Assembly: GCA_905221605.1 (NCBI GenBank)
Contig: CAJNDS010002370.1
Coordinates: 286,001 to 350,000 of the forward strand
DNA: 64,000 nt
From: Symbiodinium natans
Taxonomy: Eukaryota; Sar; Dinophyceae; Suessiales; Symbiodiniaceae
Direction: 5' to 3'
The position numbers and the translations under genes are program-made. Below the pieces are notes generated by a model. It saw only the letters and a list, made by a program, of their open reading frames with translations, was not told the origin of the DNA and did no database searches. Shown here one piece after another: positions 51,701 through 62,465 of this stretch. Numbering within the stretch: the stretch's first letter is position 1; every line of letters starts with the position of its first letter.

Positions 51701-54700
51701 ACTGCCTCGCTCCCGTGAGCTCCTTACGTAAAGTGCAGAACTGCCCCCTCCCTTTTGGTATCAGCAATGATGTCTAATGAGGTCCCTCGGTTTTGTGATT
51801 GCGAAAGCTTGTATTGTACGCTTGGTGATACATACGTTTACATCGCCCAGGCACCCTCAGGTTCTTAGCTGGAAGAGACATGAAGAGACCAGTTGCTGAT
51901 AAAGCAGTCTCCCAATAAGTGCGCTCCAGGTGGCACCTGCAGCTGTGTCGCGTGGACGAAGAGCGAAAACGCGAGCGCTGCAGCGCTGTCTCGGCGATTG
52001 ATCTCCTGTTGCAGCTGGCATCTTCCTCAGTCCTACCCCAGTGCATGATGCAAGCTGAAAATTGTGCAAAGGTTGCGTTTGTACATCAGGTCTCAGAAGG
52101 ACGACCCTGGGTTGGTGCAGATGGTGTGGAGCTGCCAGCTGGCTAGACTCTAGACGTCGTTCACAAGATGAGAACTGCAGACCCTGCCTTCCTCAGGCTT
52201 TCATGTACGTCCGACTTGAGGGGGCGAGACTTGACAGCAGTTTTGTAGAACTGTTGTAGACCCCGCAAGGTGCCATGCTTTGTGTCAGAACTTTCATCGT
52301 GGATTTCGCTTTCGCCGTGATGGTGCAGTGACATGCCGCTCAGGCTCGCAGCCGCGGTCATTCTTATGGCCAGAGCTACAGCGGACCCTCGGAAATCCAG
52401 ATCAGTCAAGCGAGTCGGTTTTTTTCATCTGCCCCGTTCCAGGCGCTTACCGAGGTCTGCAAGCTCGCCCTGCCTGCCACGCATCTAAAATCAGAGAGAG
52501 GGATATATGATGAGATATGAAACCCTCAATGCAAGTGAAGCTTGTTCGATTACAGCTGCAGTACTGGCTACCTGAGGCAAGAGCGCATCTTGCCAGAGGA
52601 GCGGCGGAATTGGAGGTAACTCGACTTGACAGGAGAAGAAGAAGCATGCTAAGCATGACAGAAGGAAATACGCCCCCCTCCATGACACGCACCAGTTTGG
52701 TCGATGTCATGAAGGGGGCACCAGTGGGGCTCGGGTGGGGTCCCCAAAAGTCCAAACATGTCCAAGGACCTTCTTAAGGCTTTCTACAAAAAAACGATGC
52801 AGAACTCACTCGGATTGTATGCGCAGAATGAGGAGAAACAATTCTTGAACGAAGCGCAGCGAAAATGCCAAAACACACGTTTCACAGGCTCAAGAACCCT
52901 CCGTCTGGATTCTCCATTCTTTGCTTTGCTTCTTTGGGCTTCTCCATTGCACAATTTCGGGCCCGGCTGATGTCCGAAAGACCACAGGAAATTAAGAACA
53001 ATCGAGCAATTTCTCACACGCGCTCTTTCTTTGTCTCCCTTCCATATTCTTGTCTCCCCTATAGCCTTACATAATTTCCCTCGAGATGCAGAACCCGATC
53101 ACTGGATTCGTCCCCGTCGATGTCTGACATCTGGTCTAGATTAGATGCAGAACCAGACCACGAGACGCGCTCTCTCGTGTCTCCCCTCTCGTCTCCTCCA
53201 GTGTGAGGTTTCCCTCGGAAACATCGGGGACGTGCTATGAACCTCCAGGCAACATGGAAGTCTTTCTATCAAGGCCCAAGGAAGCCAGACAAAATGACAA
53301 GCAAAACAGGCATCAAAAACACATGCACCTGTTATATGCATTCTGCTGTTGAAGTACTTCTTGCTTGGCCTATGCTTTGATGCGCATGTGCATCTGATGC
53401 CGCAAACGCTTCGCCTCAGTATTCCTCAGTGGACGCCCAGGTTCTCAAGGTCTTGGAGCTGGAAGGCTCAAGTGCGCAGCCGTTGAGTGTGAAATGCAGA
53501 GAAGAGAGCGCGCCCTCCTGTCAGCTCGGCGATGCACTTCATGCGATGTCTCGCAGCATCCTGTGACACCTGGCTGCAACATTAAGCGTGAGTGAATTGA
53601 GTTGCTGATCCATCCAGCCTGGCTCTGCTTTTGCAAACAAGCCGCTGGTGTCACATCACCTGGAACCATCACCATTGTGAATTTTCAGGTGATCTCGAAA
53701 GCAACTTTGCGACGCGACTCGGGATGTGGGCTTTTCGAGTGCCTCGTGTCGAGGTCCTTCCGTTCAGTTCCAATCATGCAGCCATGAAGCATGGATGCTG
53801 CAGGTGTCGTCTGCTGGTGCTGGGCCTTCACAGCAACTGGCGTGTAGAGGCAGCAGTAGCTCAACATAGCCCAACATAGCTCAGCATTGACAGTGCAAAA
53901 AGCCCAAAGCAGAGACTTCTTAAAGCAGACTTCAGCCCAGTTTCGCTCGCAGGAGCCCTGAGAGACTCGGCTTCGGCTCTTGCTGTGCGCGGCCGAGACT
54001 GGGAGACATCCTAGGGAGACATATTGATATCTGATAGTGACAATGTAGTGACAGTGACAGTGACAGTGACAGTGACAGTGACAGTGACAGTGACAGTGAC
54101 AGGCTCATATAATTCCGTGTGCACACCAAACTCTTTCGCAAACGAGTTTCTTTGGCCACAATGCGTCTGCTCTTGGGCTTAACTTTCTTCGGGTCCAAAG
54201 CTTGATTGGTGAAAGCTGTTGCCGGGTCTTAGACTCCAGTCCACGTGTCCGGTTCTCTGATCCAGAGTCTCCTGGTCCTCTAGGCACTTTCAGCCCCGCT
54301 GTCATGGGCTCACTGCTGAGCTATGCTGAGCTTTAACCAAAACGGGGATTCGCTCGTACCGCAGGAACACCCAGTGAAAGAAATGCAGAAGGGCCGCTTT
54401 GCTGAGCCACTTCAAACTTCAAACACGCGAAGCTCAAGAGCAGGTTCTTGAGCCCGAATGTCCTAGGACAGAGTTTCCTTCGCACCCAGAGAGCTTGAAG
54501 TAATAAAGGGTTGGGATGAATTTCTGGTGTCCTTTGACGCGATCGACGATTGAACTCATGCAGCAAGTTAGCTCATAAAGCAGCGAGGGGCCAGCTCATG
54601 AAGCACACGCGCATTCTGCAAAGCAAGGGTTGACATCACACTCACACAGGCAATGTTATTCGGTTCATATTGACCGCCTTGTAGTTCGCTAGCAGCAAAC

Positions 54701-55035
54701 CAGCACGAGAAACATTTCACAATGTATAGTACAGCTTATAGATGTTGAGCCGCGATGTTCAAGCCCCGCTCGGCAACTTGCTGGCCTAGCAGTCTGCCCT
54801 GGATCTGCCGCGTGATTTCTGTGCACTTTTTGCACCACAGCTCTCTGCCGGCCTCATTGCTCCTCTTTCGACATGACCCGTGCCTTGTCAAAGCCCCATC
54901 CAACCAACCTGTGCCATGTTCAGCTTGGATTCTGGCTTCGTCGGGCTGCAGCAACCTGTGCATACACGACGCTCTGTTGCAGGGACGACCCACACATGTC
55001 TTGGGAAAGGGGATAAATAAACGGCGTAAACTGCT
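48781..55035. other. No recognisable gene
   Basis: Expected C-lobe exons of the SWR1-like gene were searched by eye (motifs like LIFTQM, RLDGST, DRCHRIGQ) and not seen; a weak candidate is FMYVRLEGARLD at about 52199-52235. Two overlapping minus-strand frames (50754 to 50275 and 50362 to 49919) look coding-like but are unassigned. The rest shows nothing. Confidence 0.35.
54047..54102. repeat. (GTGACA)n hexamer repeat
   Basis: About nine copies of AGTGAC in tandem. It explains the Leu/Ser-rich ORF on the other strand. Confidence 0.97.
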
Positions 55036-56055
55036 GTGATCACAGGAGCCTCCACCAGGCTGTGGCGTCATCAGAAAGGCTGGAAGTCTGCTTCTTGGTG
55101 GGACTTGCAGTTGAGTCTCGGCATCGTGGCCCAGAGCAATGCCAAGGGCGTGCTTCAGTTCTGCAGCACCCACTTGCCGCAGCTTCACCTTGTGAACCTT
55201 TCCACGGCCCTTCACCGGGTGGCAAAGGCATCAGACCGACTTGACGTTCTTGGCTCGACTGAGCTCCAGGCATTGATTCGCTGCGTGTCCAAGGAGCTGA
55301 TGGAAGCAACGGAAGTACCACTGCTAACCGTGGCCAGTGTATCTTGGGCATGCGCAAAGTTAAGTTACCTGGACATGCCGCTCTTTGATGCGATGGCCGG
55401 GCAGGCAGTGGAAGCGGTACAAGCGTTGCAAGCACGTGCACAGGAAGCGGGTTTCCAAGAGTGTGCTAACATTGCATGGGCTTATGCCATGCTGGAGCTC
55501 TTCCACGGGCCACTCTTGGAAGCTCTGCAAGCTTTGGCTGTTGAACTGATGCCCGCCTTTGATGTACAGGCCGTCTCCAACATGGTGTGGGCGCTCGCCA
55601 AACTTCTCGCCCTGGATGAGCCGCTGATGACGTTAAGCGCGGCTCGCTTTCTGGAACACTTAGCGGAATCCACACCGCAGAACCGTTCCAACTTCTGCTG
55701 GGCATATGCGTTGCTCTTGGTCCACTCTCCACGCCTGGCGTCCCTGGCACATGATCTCGGGTCTCTTGAATCTTTCGAGTTGCAGGACCTCACCAACACG
55801 GCCTGGGCCTTTGTTTCGCTAAAGAGTCTTGGACTAAGCATTCCCTTATCACGAAGCAGTCTGGGCTCTTTTTTTCTAACCATCTCGTCTGAAGCTGTGG
55901 TCGTGCAGAGAAAGGAGCCTATCCGAGGCTCGGGGAAGCACCTTTGCTTCATGAATTTGCTGCAGAGTTCCTGTTTAAGGTGGACGGCACCTTGCAAGGC
56001 AGATTCCCGCTTGCTGCACTGCGAACTAGTAGCATCAGCAGGTGGATACATGTGA
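55036..56055 (+). CDS. Helical-repeat (OPR / RAP-associated type) RNA-binding-like protein
   Basis: Proteins with repeated (N)xxWAxAxL helices act as sequence-specific organelle RNA factors in algae and alveolates. Repeats seen: TVASVSWACAKLSYLDMPLF, ECANIAWAYAMLELFHGPLL, AVSNMVWALAKLLALDEPLM, NRSNFCWAYALLL and LTNTAWAFVSLKSLGLSIPL. They are spaced about 36-40 residues apart, over about residues 95-290 of the frame. A GATCACAG acceptor at 55045 suggests that coding begins there as an internal exon rather than at the ATG at 55036. The last ~60 residues after 55860 lose the repeat character and may be intron read-through. No RAP domain or transit peptide is visible in this piece. Function is inferred from fold only. 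Confidence 0.65.
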   Translation: MITGASTRLWRHQKGWKSASWWDLQLSLGIVAQSNAKGVLQFCSTHLPQLHLVNLSTALHRVAKASDRLDVLGSTELQALIRCVSKELMEATEVPLLTVASVSWACAKLSYLDMPLFDAMAGQAVEAVQALQARAQEAGFQECANIAWAYAMLELFHGPLLEALQALAVELMPAFDVQAVSNMVWALAKLLALDEPLMTLSAARFLEHLAESTPQNRSNFCWAYALLLVHSPRLASLAHDLGSLESFELQDLTNTAWAFVSLKSLGLSIPLSRSSLGSFFLTISSEAVVVQRKEPIRGSGKHLCFMNLLQSSCLRWTAPCKADSRLLHCELVASAGGYM

Positions 56056-56130
56056 TAATGGCAGCGGGCTTCTTAACACAATCGCACTGTTTCTTGTGCA
56101 GACTCTGCAAGACAACAATAATGTGCTGCC
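56056..56130. other. Spacer before the telomere-type tract
   Basis: Short unassigned sequence between the helical-repeat gene and the first TTTAGGG tract. Confidence 0.5.
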
Positions 56131-56149
56131 GGTTTAGGGTTTAGGGTTT
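56131..56149 (+). repeat. TTTAGGG tract 1 (2.7 copies)
   Basis: GGTTTAGGGTTTAGGGTTT directly precedes the spliced-leader sequence of LINE copy A. TTTAGGG is the plant-type telomere repeat, also reported for dinoflagellates. Confidence 0.95.
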
Positions 56150-56171
56150 TCCGTAGCCATTTTGGCTCAAG
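56150..56171 (+). other. Complete dinoflagellate spliced-leader sequence
   Basis: The 22 bases match the conserved dinoflagellate SL consensus (D-CCGTAGCCATTTTGGCTCAAG) at every position, with T at the variable first base. It is in the genome at the 5' end of a LINE, not in an SL RNA gene: no donor GT follows (the next bases are GGTTTGG). Confidence 0.95.
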
Positions 56172-56186
56172 GGTTTGGGGTTCAAG
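56172..56186 (+). other. Second, decayed SL relict
   Basis: GGTTTGGGGTTCAAG follows the intact SL. Its TTTGGGGTTCAAG aligns with the TTTTGGCTCAAG end of the SL with a few changes. This is what remains if an already SL-tagged, reinserted copy was transcribed and trans-spliced again. Confidence 0.6.
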
Positions 56187-56209
56187 GAAGAGATAGGGTC
56201 GACGGGGCA

Positions 56210-57360
56210 ATGGCTTCGAACGCTGAGACTATTCGATTGCCCAGTGAGGACGAAGATATGAGTGATGCTGGGTTGGAGGGGCAGCCGAAGCGCAAGAAGC
56301 AGATAGATGCTGAAAACATGACACTTGCAATTCCCCCAGCTTCCGATGCACCTCCTGCATGGATAGAACAGTTTCAGATGGCTTTGAGATCCGAAGTGAG
56401 GGATATCAACAATTCTGTCGCTGCCTTTGGAGGCCTGTTACAGAGGGAGAGTGAGGATCGTAGAAGAGATATCAGTGAAGTCAACAAGCGGCTTGATGAG
56501 TTAACTGGCAGAATAGACGCGGTCTCCAAAGGTTCTGGATCGGGTTCATCCTTCAATGCGGTTCCTCCTCCGGCTGCTACTATGCCCCAGCATTCTGCAC
56601 GAGCTTCTGGATCAGGCTCATCCTTCCACGCGGTCCCTCCCCGGGCTGGCACTGTGCCCCAGCATTCTGCACCAGCTACCGGACCACCGGCGGATCCTTG
56701 GGCGCAGTACCTTGGAGCAAAGCAGGGTCCTTCCTCGCCCTCGCCTTCGTCAGGCTCCGGAACTGATGCCCAAGACTCCACTGACTTTTGTCATATTGTC
56801 GTCGGCGGCTGGGAGCATGACACGCCAAAGCGACAGATCCAGGATGCTCTCAACGAAAACCTGCTCACTGGGATCAGGACGACAGGTTGGCAGTTGTCAA
56901 GGTGGTGGTCTTCACTCAACGGGCCAGGACCGGTCACATCTTCTTGAAGGAGCTTCCCACAGACCAAGCTCGTGCTCGCTTTTATGCATTGCAGGAGAAG
57001 CATGGAAGCAGGGTGAGAACAAACACCGACCAGAGTTACTTCTCGCCAAGCAAGCCCCCGGAAGTCCGCAAGAAGAATCGCGCAACGCGCGAGATCGGCA
57101 ACCTCATCAGTCGGATCACTGGTTCCCCAGTTCAGCAAGAGGACATTGATTGGAGTCGGCAGATTGTCTGGTGCGGCAAGGCAAGAGTTGCGGCTTTGTC
57201 TGCTCACGCTCTTCTGGCCGCAAGGGACAATAAGCTGATGGTTCGCCCGGTGAGTGATGAGTATGGTGAGCAGACTCTCTTCCATATCAACCTTACTGCT
57301 TTGGCCATTGCAGCCAGGCAGCCTGAAGCCGAGATTGAGAAACGTGTCAACTCCCCCTGA
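56210..57360 (+). pseudogene. LINE A ORF1
   Basis: First ATG after the SL. The N-part is acidic, with a nuclear-type basic patch (QPKRKKQID) and a coiled coil (about residues 60-110), then a Ser/Gly/Pro linker containing an internal duplication (SGSGSSFNAVPP / SGSGSSFHAVPP), then the conserved CHIVVGGWEHDTP motif. After a frameshift near 56880 it continues to HINLTALAIAARQPEAEIEK and TGA at 57358. The same layout occurs in copy B. The likely role is RNA binding for the RNP; no CCHC knuckle is seen. Confidence 0.7.
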
Positions 57361-57378
57361 CACCTTCCCAGTCCAGCT

Positions 57379-60300
57379 GTGCATGGCAACAGGAGATACT
57401 GGAATACCAATGTTAATTTTAAACACTTTGCCTCTTGGAACATTCAAGGTAGGGCATTGCAGCGTTTCGACCATTGGTTTGATGAGGTTGGGGATTTCTT
57501 TGACTTTGTTGGCTTACAAGAGGTTGGTCAACTGGGTTCCCTTCCAATAGTACGGGAATTCGAGTCTGGTGTTTGCCAGTACCTCCTCCAGGACTTTCAA
57601 GTGGTTCGTGAGTATGTGGCAGTTGGCACGACCGCCTGCGCTTCCCACCTGGGGCAAGTGATCCTACTTCAGAGCGAGAGTGTACAGCATATCTGCTCAG
57701 CTTGGCATGGTGACAGATTCCTGGCAGTGGAAGTGCAGTTGGTTGCTTTGAGCCACCCGTGCATCATAGCATCTTGCCACCTCCCCCACAGTGCGAATTC
57801 AGATGAGCTATACTTCGATGCCTTAAGGGAACTGGTTCAGCTCATGGTACAGTACGTACAAGCACCTTCCCATTATTCTTCTTGGCGATTTTAACTGCGA
57901 ACCGGGTAGTGAAAGGGCCATTCAGTTTTTCTCATGCATCCAGCTACGAGGTGGCAAGATGCTTCGCACACACGAAGCGACAAGATGGGGCAGAAACTCT
58001 CAATCCGAGCTCGACTACTTCTGTTGCAATCGGGCTTTTCTTGAGGTCGCTGTGCCAGAGGATGGAGCCCTCCATGTCACTTGCCATCCTTCCTCACGTA
58101 CAGAATTGGGCAGTGATCATTGTTGCATTTCGCTTGTTGTTGCTCTGCGCGGTACCCCCCCAGCATCTTCTCCGCCATGCCAGACCGAAAGCAAGAAACG
58201 CAAAAGAGGTCGTCCTAGCAAGTGTGGCAGGTGGCGTGTGGATGCTGAGAAGCTCCAGAGCACCATTCATGAGGTATGCCACCAGTACGCAGAAGCAGCT
58301 GATCTTCGAGGAAAATGGGAAGTATTGACTTCGTCTGCTCGGCGTGTTTCCTACCCCAAAGGATCCCTGAAACATGTTGACAGTCCCAGCTTGAAGGCGC
58401 TTTGCTTGTCCCGACGTTTGGCCACTGATCCCTCGGAGAGAACTGCCTTGACGCGGCATATCGTGTCACTCCGTCACGTCGAGAAGACGTGCTGGCTCCA
58501 ATCCCTGCATCAGAGGAGCAGAGAGGGCGATGCCCAGGCAATCAAGTACCTGAAGCAACGCTACTCCCCATACAAGGGCAGCACGGACACCTTTGTTGAA
58601 AGTTCAGGGGGACTGTCGCAGGCAGCTACTGCCCTACAGAATCATTACCGACAAGTGTTTCAACGCCCCGTTTCAGCAAGTCAACAGGCCATGATTGATG
58701 AGGCCGCCAGCATCTTTTCACAACGTGCATGTGACTGCCCCAGCCCGGACTTCACTATTGACGAGATACAGGCATGTATCAACAGGTTGAAGTGGGATAG
58801 GACTTCGGGGCCTTCTGGTATGTCGAATGAATACCTCGTAGCCTTTGGCAATTAGCGGAAGGCCAGCAGCTACTGTGCGACTTCCTCAACAAACTGCTTC
58901 GGGCAGGGGACCTCCCGTCGGCGCTGTGTGAAGCACAAGTAGCTCTGCTGCCCAAAGTTGCCGCTATCGCGAGCCCAAAGGACTATCGTCCTATTAACAT
59001 GCTTGAGAGCCTACATAAACTTCTGTGTTGGCTATTGGTCTCCCGCCTTGCTGCCTCCTGGGCTGTGCCAGAAATACAGCTGGGAGGGATCAAGGGGTCG
59101 CAGGTGTGCGATGCAATGATGACGGCGCAGTGCAGAACAACTCGCGACTCCAAGGAATGCCAATACAGTATTTATTTGTCAGCTGACATACAAGCAGCCT
59201 TCGACTCTTTAGAGCACTCTACTATCGCACAATTTCTTCTTGAAGAGTGTGAGGCCCAGCATGGCAGCGAGGCTCTCCAGATGCTAAAGCTCTTGACTTT
59301 GCCCTCACTTATGTTCGATTGGAAGGGCTATTCATGGGATATTGAGCAAGGCACTGGAATACAGCAGGGTGGAAGCCACAGCGCAATACTGTTTTCATAC
59401 ATCTTAGGACGAGCGTGCCAGAAATTGGAGTCAGAGTGGAAGAAAAGAGGTGAACACACCCGTCATTCAACGATTTCACTCCTATTCATGGATGATTTGT
59501 TGCTGGCCTTTGACAGCTGGCCACAAGCAGTGAGGCTGACAGAAGAGCTGCGACAAGTCCTGCGGCCAATGGGTTTAGGGCTCAATGCCAAGAAGACCAC
59601 CCTGATGTCCCACACCTCTGTTCTTGAAGTGGGTAGAGCGATGGAGTTCCCTGAGCATTCGTTTCTCACAAGTGTAGCTTGGGCCACGTCATGCACTTAT
59701 CTCAAGAAAACACTCACACACTATGAAGTTGGGGTGATGAGTGGCTACACGGACACCACAGCAATCCTTCTAGATGCCTGCGTGCGGGCCACGCATGCAG
59801 CTTACGAGTCGTTGCACTGTTGTGTCCGCAAGGGTCATTGGTCATGCTTGTCTGCCACCATTCGTTTATGCAACACTTATATTGGTGGTACCTGGTACTG
59901 GTACGCCCCCTTGATGGAACCTCTTGTTAAGTATGTTTCCAGGGTCCAGTCTCAACAGGTAATTTTTTTGACCCAACTCTTCGGGCTCAACATTCCAGAG
60001 TGCCTGGGCAAAGAAGCAGCAGTCTTCCTGCACCGGGTCCGACGGCGAACTGTGTTACAGGTCCTGGCTCACGAGCCCGAGAAGCAATGGGTTGCCATTT
60101 GGTGTAAACGCAAGTGGTCGTATCTGGGGCATGTGTTGCGGATGAAGGAGTCCGCGCTAGTTCGGCAAGAGGTCCTTTCAATGAGCAGTCTCAAGCAAGC
60201 GCATCCGGGACCTCTACACCACATCCTGCGATGGGGTTGCACCACAAGCGGCAGGGACACCGCTGCGCTCACAGCATTGGCGCAGGATAGGGAGGCGTGG

Positions 60301-60687
60301 ATTGCAGACTTTGACAGTCGTAAGCAAGCCTTTCTACATGTACACCCAGTTCTACATGCTATTTCCACGAATCGTTGGCGAGATGTTTTCAGACTAGAGG
60401 TTCCCTGGCGGCTCGGGGTGTTCGTGCGGTGCGTGGGGGACGCCTACAGCATTCACTGGCTCCATGTGTCGGAGGGTTTTCAAGCCTTCTCGCGGACTGG
60501 CACGCTAGAACACGTAATTATCACCTGGGTGCAATGGATCCAGTTGGAGTTTTTGGGTTTGCTTCTGATTTCCATATGCATGAAGATCTCCTCCAAAGTC
60601 AGGGCGGCGTCTTGCTTGAACTCCATGATAGCATCTATTCCAGTCATCGATATGTTTGTTCTTTCAACAGTGTGCCCCCGCGTATAG
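57379..60687 (+). pseudogene. LINE A ORF2: APE endonuclease and reverse transcriptase
   Basis: Endonuclease: FKHFASWNIQG, FVGLQEVGQLG (catalytic Glu), IIASCHLPHSANSDE, then after a frameshift at about 57893 LLGDFNCEPGS, QSELDYFCCNR and GSDHCCISLV (catalytic Asp/His). A basic linker (KKRKRGRPSKCGRW) follows. RT: SGPSGMSNEYLVAF, then after a frameshift at about 58853 PKDYRPINMLESLHK, LSADIQAAFDSLEH, GTGIQQGGSHSAILF and STISLLFMDDLLLAF (catalytic DD at about 59490). The RT frame from 58999 is open for 562 codons, through a Cys/His-containing C-terminal region (LAHEPEKQWVAIWCKRKW; YLGHVLRMKE). The three breaks make it inactive as it stands. Confidence 0.85.
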
Positions 60688-60783
60688 CTCGTAAATGATT
60701 TCCTTAGTTCAACATTCAGACTGAGCGTGTTGCCACGAGAGCGACGAGCTCGACCAGGCGCGCTGAGACAAGCCTGTGCAAAA

Positions 60784-60844
60784 AGGGTTTAGGGTTTAGG
60801 GTTTAGGGTTTAGGGTTTAGGGTTTAGGGTTTAGGGTTTAGGGT
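60784..60844 (+). repeat. TTTAGGG tract 2 (about 8.6 copies)
   Basis: Perfect tandem repeat joining the A-rich 3' end of LINE A to the SL relict of LINE B. Confidence 0.98.
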
Positions 60845-60870
60845 TTTTGGCTCAAGGGTTTCGGCTGAAG
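60845..60870 (+). other. Tandem truncated SL relicts of LINE B
   Basis: TTTTGGCTCAAG (60845-60856) is identical to the SL end. GGTTTCGGCTGAAG follows, in which TTTCGGCTGAAG (60859-60870) matches the same end with two changes. The arrangement is the same as in copy A. Confidence 0.75.
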
Positions 60871-60910
60871 GCTTTCACCTGTTAAGGCTAGGAGGGCTCG
60901 TAGAGGGCTC

Positions 60911-62101
60911 ATGGATGGTACCGGGTCTGCTTCAGATGATGAGCTGGGTTCAGGCTCAGGGGCTGAGATGGCTGATGGCGACGAAGCACCGAGGAGAAAG
61001 TGGGGCAGAGAGCTGGCCAAAACGGGCGAGGAACCTCCTTGGGTTCAGAGTTTGAAGGATTCGCTGGTTGCTAATGTTTCCTCTGCAATAACCAATCAGC
61101 TAGCCACTCAACTTGGCCATATCAACGAGAGGGTTAACACTTTGCAGGGAGAGATAGCAATCGAGTCCAACGAGCGAATGTTCAAGATATGCAGTCAGTA
61201 AGCAAGCGACTTGATGACCTGGAGACTACCGTCAGCAACAACCTGAAGCCCATCAGCCCCAGCTTCAGGGCAGTGCCACCGCCGAGAGAGGACAAATGGC
61301 CAACAGGTAGTGAGGATCCCTGGCAGCGACCTGCAGCACCTTCGGGGGTTCGAGTTCCCCCAACCTCACCTTTGCCTGCTATGTCTTCGACAGATCCGTG
61401 GGGTCGGTATGCACAGAAAGGCGCAGTTTCAGGAGGCGATTCTCGCGTGGACAGTGCTAGCGGCTCCCCCTCTCCCACGTCTTTCCAGGACACGGACTTC
61501 TGCAAAATCATAGCGGGCGGATGGGAAACAGACACACCAAGGTCGGTCATAAAGAAGGAAGTTGCGCAGTGCATAAGCCAGTGGGAGCAGGCAGTACGGC
61601 AGCAGGTGGTTCGCACTGTTGTGTATGGAAGAAGATCAAGGACCGCCAACATTATCTTGACCCAGCAACCGCATGAACAAGCCCGCGAGCGTTTCTATGC
61701 TATTCAGCAGGCTTACAGTAACAAGATTCGGACCAGTACTGGTGGTTCGTTATACCGTTATACCTGTCCCCACATCGCACAGCGGGCCTTCGAGCAAAGA
61801 ACCGTAGCATGAGGATGGCCAAAGAATCCGTTGAGAAGGTTAGTGGACTGACTTTCGATGCTGAGGGAAGCTACCTGGAGTTGGATTGGGGAAGGCAGTT
61901 GGTCTGGTGGGGCAGAAAGAGAGAGTTGCTGCGGCGACCAAGCCACACCTCCTTGCAAGGGAGGGTGACCAGATCTTCACGAAGACCTTCGTCGATGGGT
62001 GCAATGAAAGGTCCGATTTTTATTTCAATCTCACGCTGCGGGCCTCTAAGTGTGAGAAATCCAGTGCCGATGTCGAAGCCATGCTGCGCGCCGAGCCCTG
62101 A
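60911..62101 (+). pseudogene. LINE B ORF1
   Basis: Starts ATG 60911 (acidic/Ser-rich), coiled coil around 61080-61250 in two frames, Pro/Ser linker, CKIIAGGWETDTP motif at about 61500-61540 and ILTQQPHEQARERFYAIQQ, corresponding to copy A. Frameshifts near 61195 and 61800. It ends TGA at 62099-62101. Confidence 0.7.
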
Positions 62102-62129
62102 CACCAAGATCCCGGACTCGGTAAACCTG

Positions 62130-62460
62130 AATTTATAACATTTGCTAGTTGGAACCTACGGGGCAAAACTCTTCGAGACTTTATGACCTGGCATGAAAAA
62201 ACGGGCGAATGTCTTGATGTTGTGGCTCTGCAGGAAGTGGGTGGTGTTGCTGCTCTTCCGATAGTGCACGACTACGGGGAAGGACTTGCGCAGGTGACAT
62301 TACACGAGTGCAGCGAGATCCATGATTACGTTGTCTTTGCTTGCACACAACTCTCTTCGCACCTAAGTCAAATGATGCTTGTTGGCAGGGACTGCGTTGA
62401 CCATGTTGTTCATTGCTGGAAAGGAGACAGACTTTTGGGTGTTGAGATGGTTTGTGCATA
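62130..62460 (+). pseudogene. LINE B endonuclease, first part
   Basis: Reads EFITFASWNLRGK, DVVALQEVGGVAALPIVHD and WKGDRLLGVEM, aligned to copy A. It is interrupted at 62465 by the LTR element and resumes at 63695 with RHLVVVGCHLPHGDNSDEDF when the element and one TSD copy are skipped. Confidence 0.8.
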
Positions 62461-62465
62461 TTCGA

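Larger units (their letters stand above)
56150..60783 (+). mobile_element. LINE copy A: SL - ORF1 - ORF2 (APE endonuclease, RT) - A-rich end, between TTTAGGG tracts
   Basis: Runs from a complete spliced leader at its 5' end to TGTGCAAAAA followed by GGGTTTAGGG at its 3' end. It holds ORF1, an APE-type endonuclease and an RT in usual LINE order. Length is about 4.6 kb, probably full length because the 5' end is the intact SL. About three frameshifts (near 56880, 57893, 58853) inactivate it. Head to tail with copy B. Confidence 0.8.

Noticed and set aside
52199-52260. FMYVRLEGARLD as the helicase-C RLDGST motif of the SWR1-like gene
   Set aside because: Similarity limited to a few residues, with no neighbouring C-lobe motifs.
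54000-54200. Leu/Ser-repeat ORF
   Set aside because: Translation of the GTGACA hexamer repeat.
55040-56051. Minus-strand ORFs opposite the helical-repeat gene
   Set aside because: The plus frame has regular WAxAxL repeats; the minus frames show none and are shadows.
56131-56171. SL RNA gene
   Set aside because: The 22-base SL is present but is not followed by the GT donor and Sm-site-containing intron of an SL RNA gene; LINE ORF1 follows instead.
61340-61365. GGTTCGAGTTCC-like box resembling a tRNA T arm
   Set aside because: Lies in the LINE B ORF1 coding region; no acceptor stem or anticodon arm fits around it.
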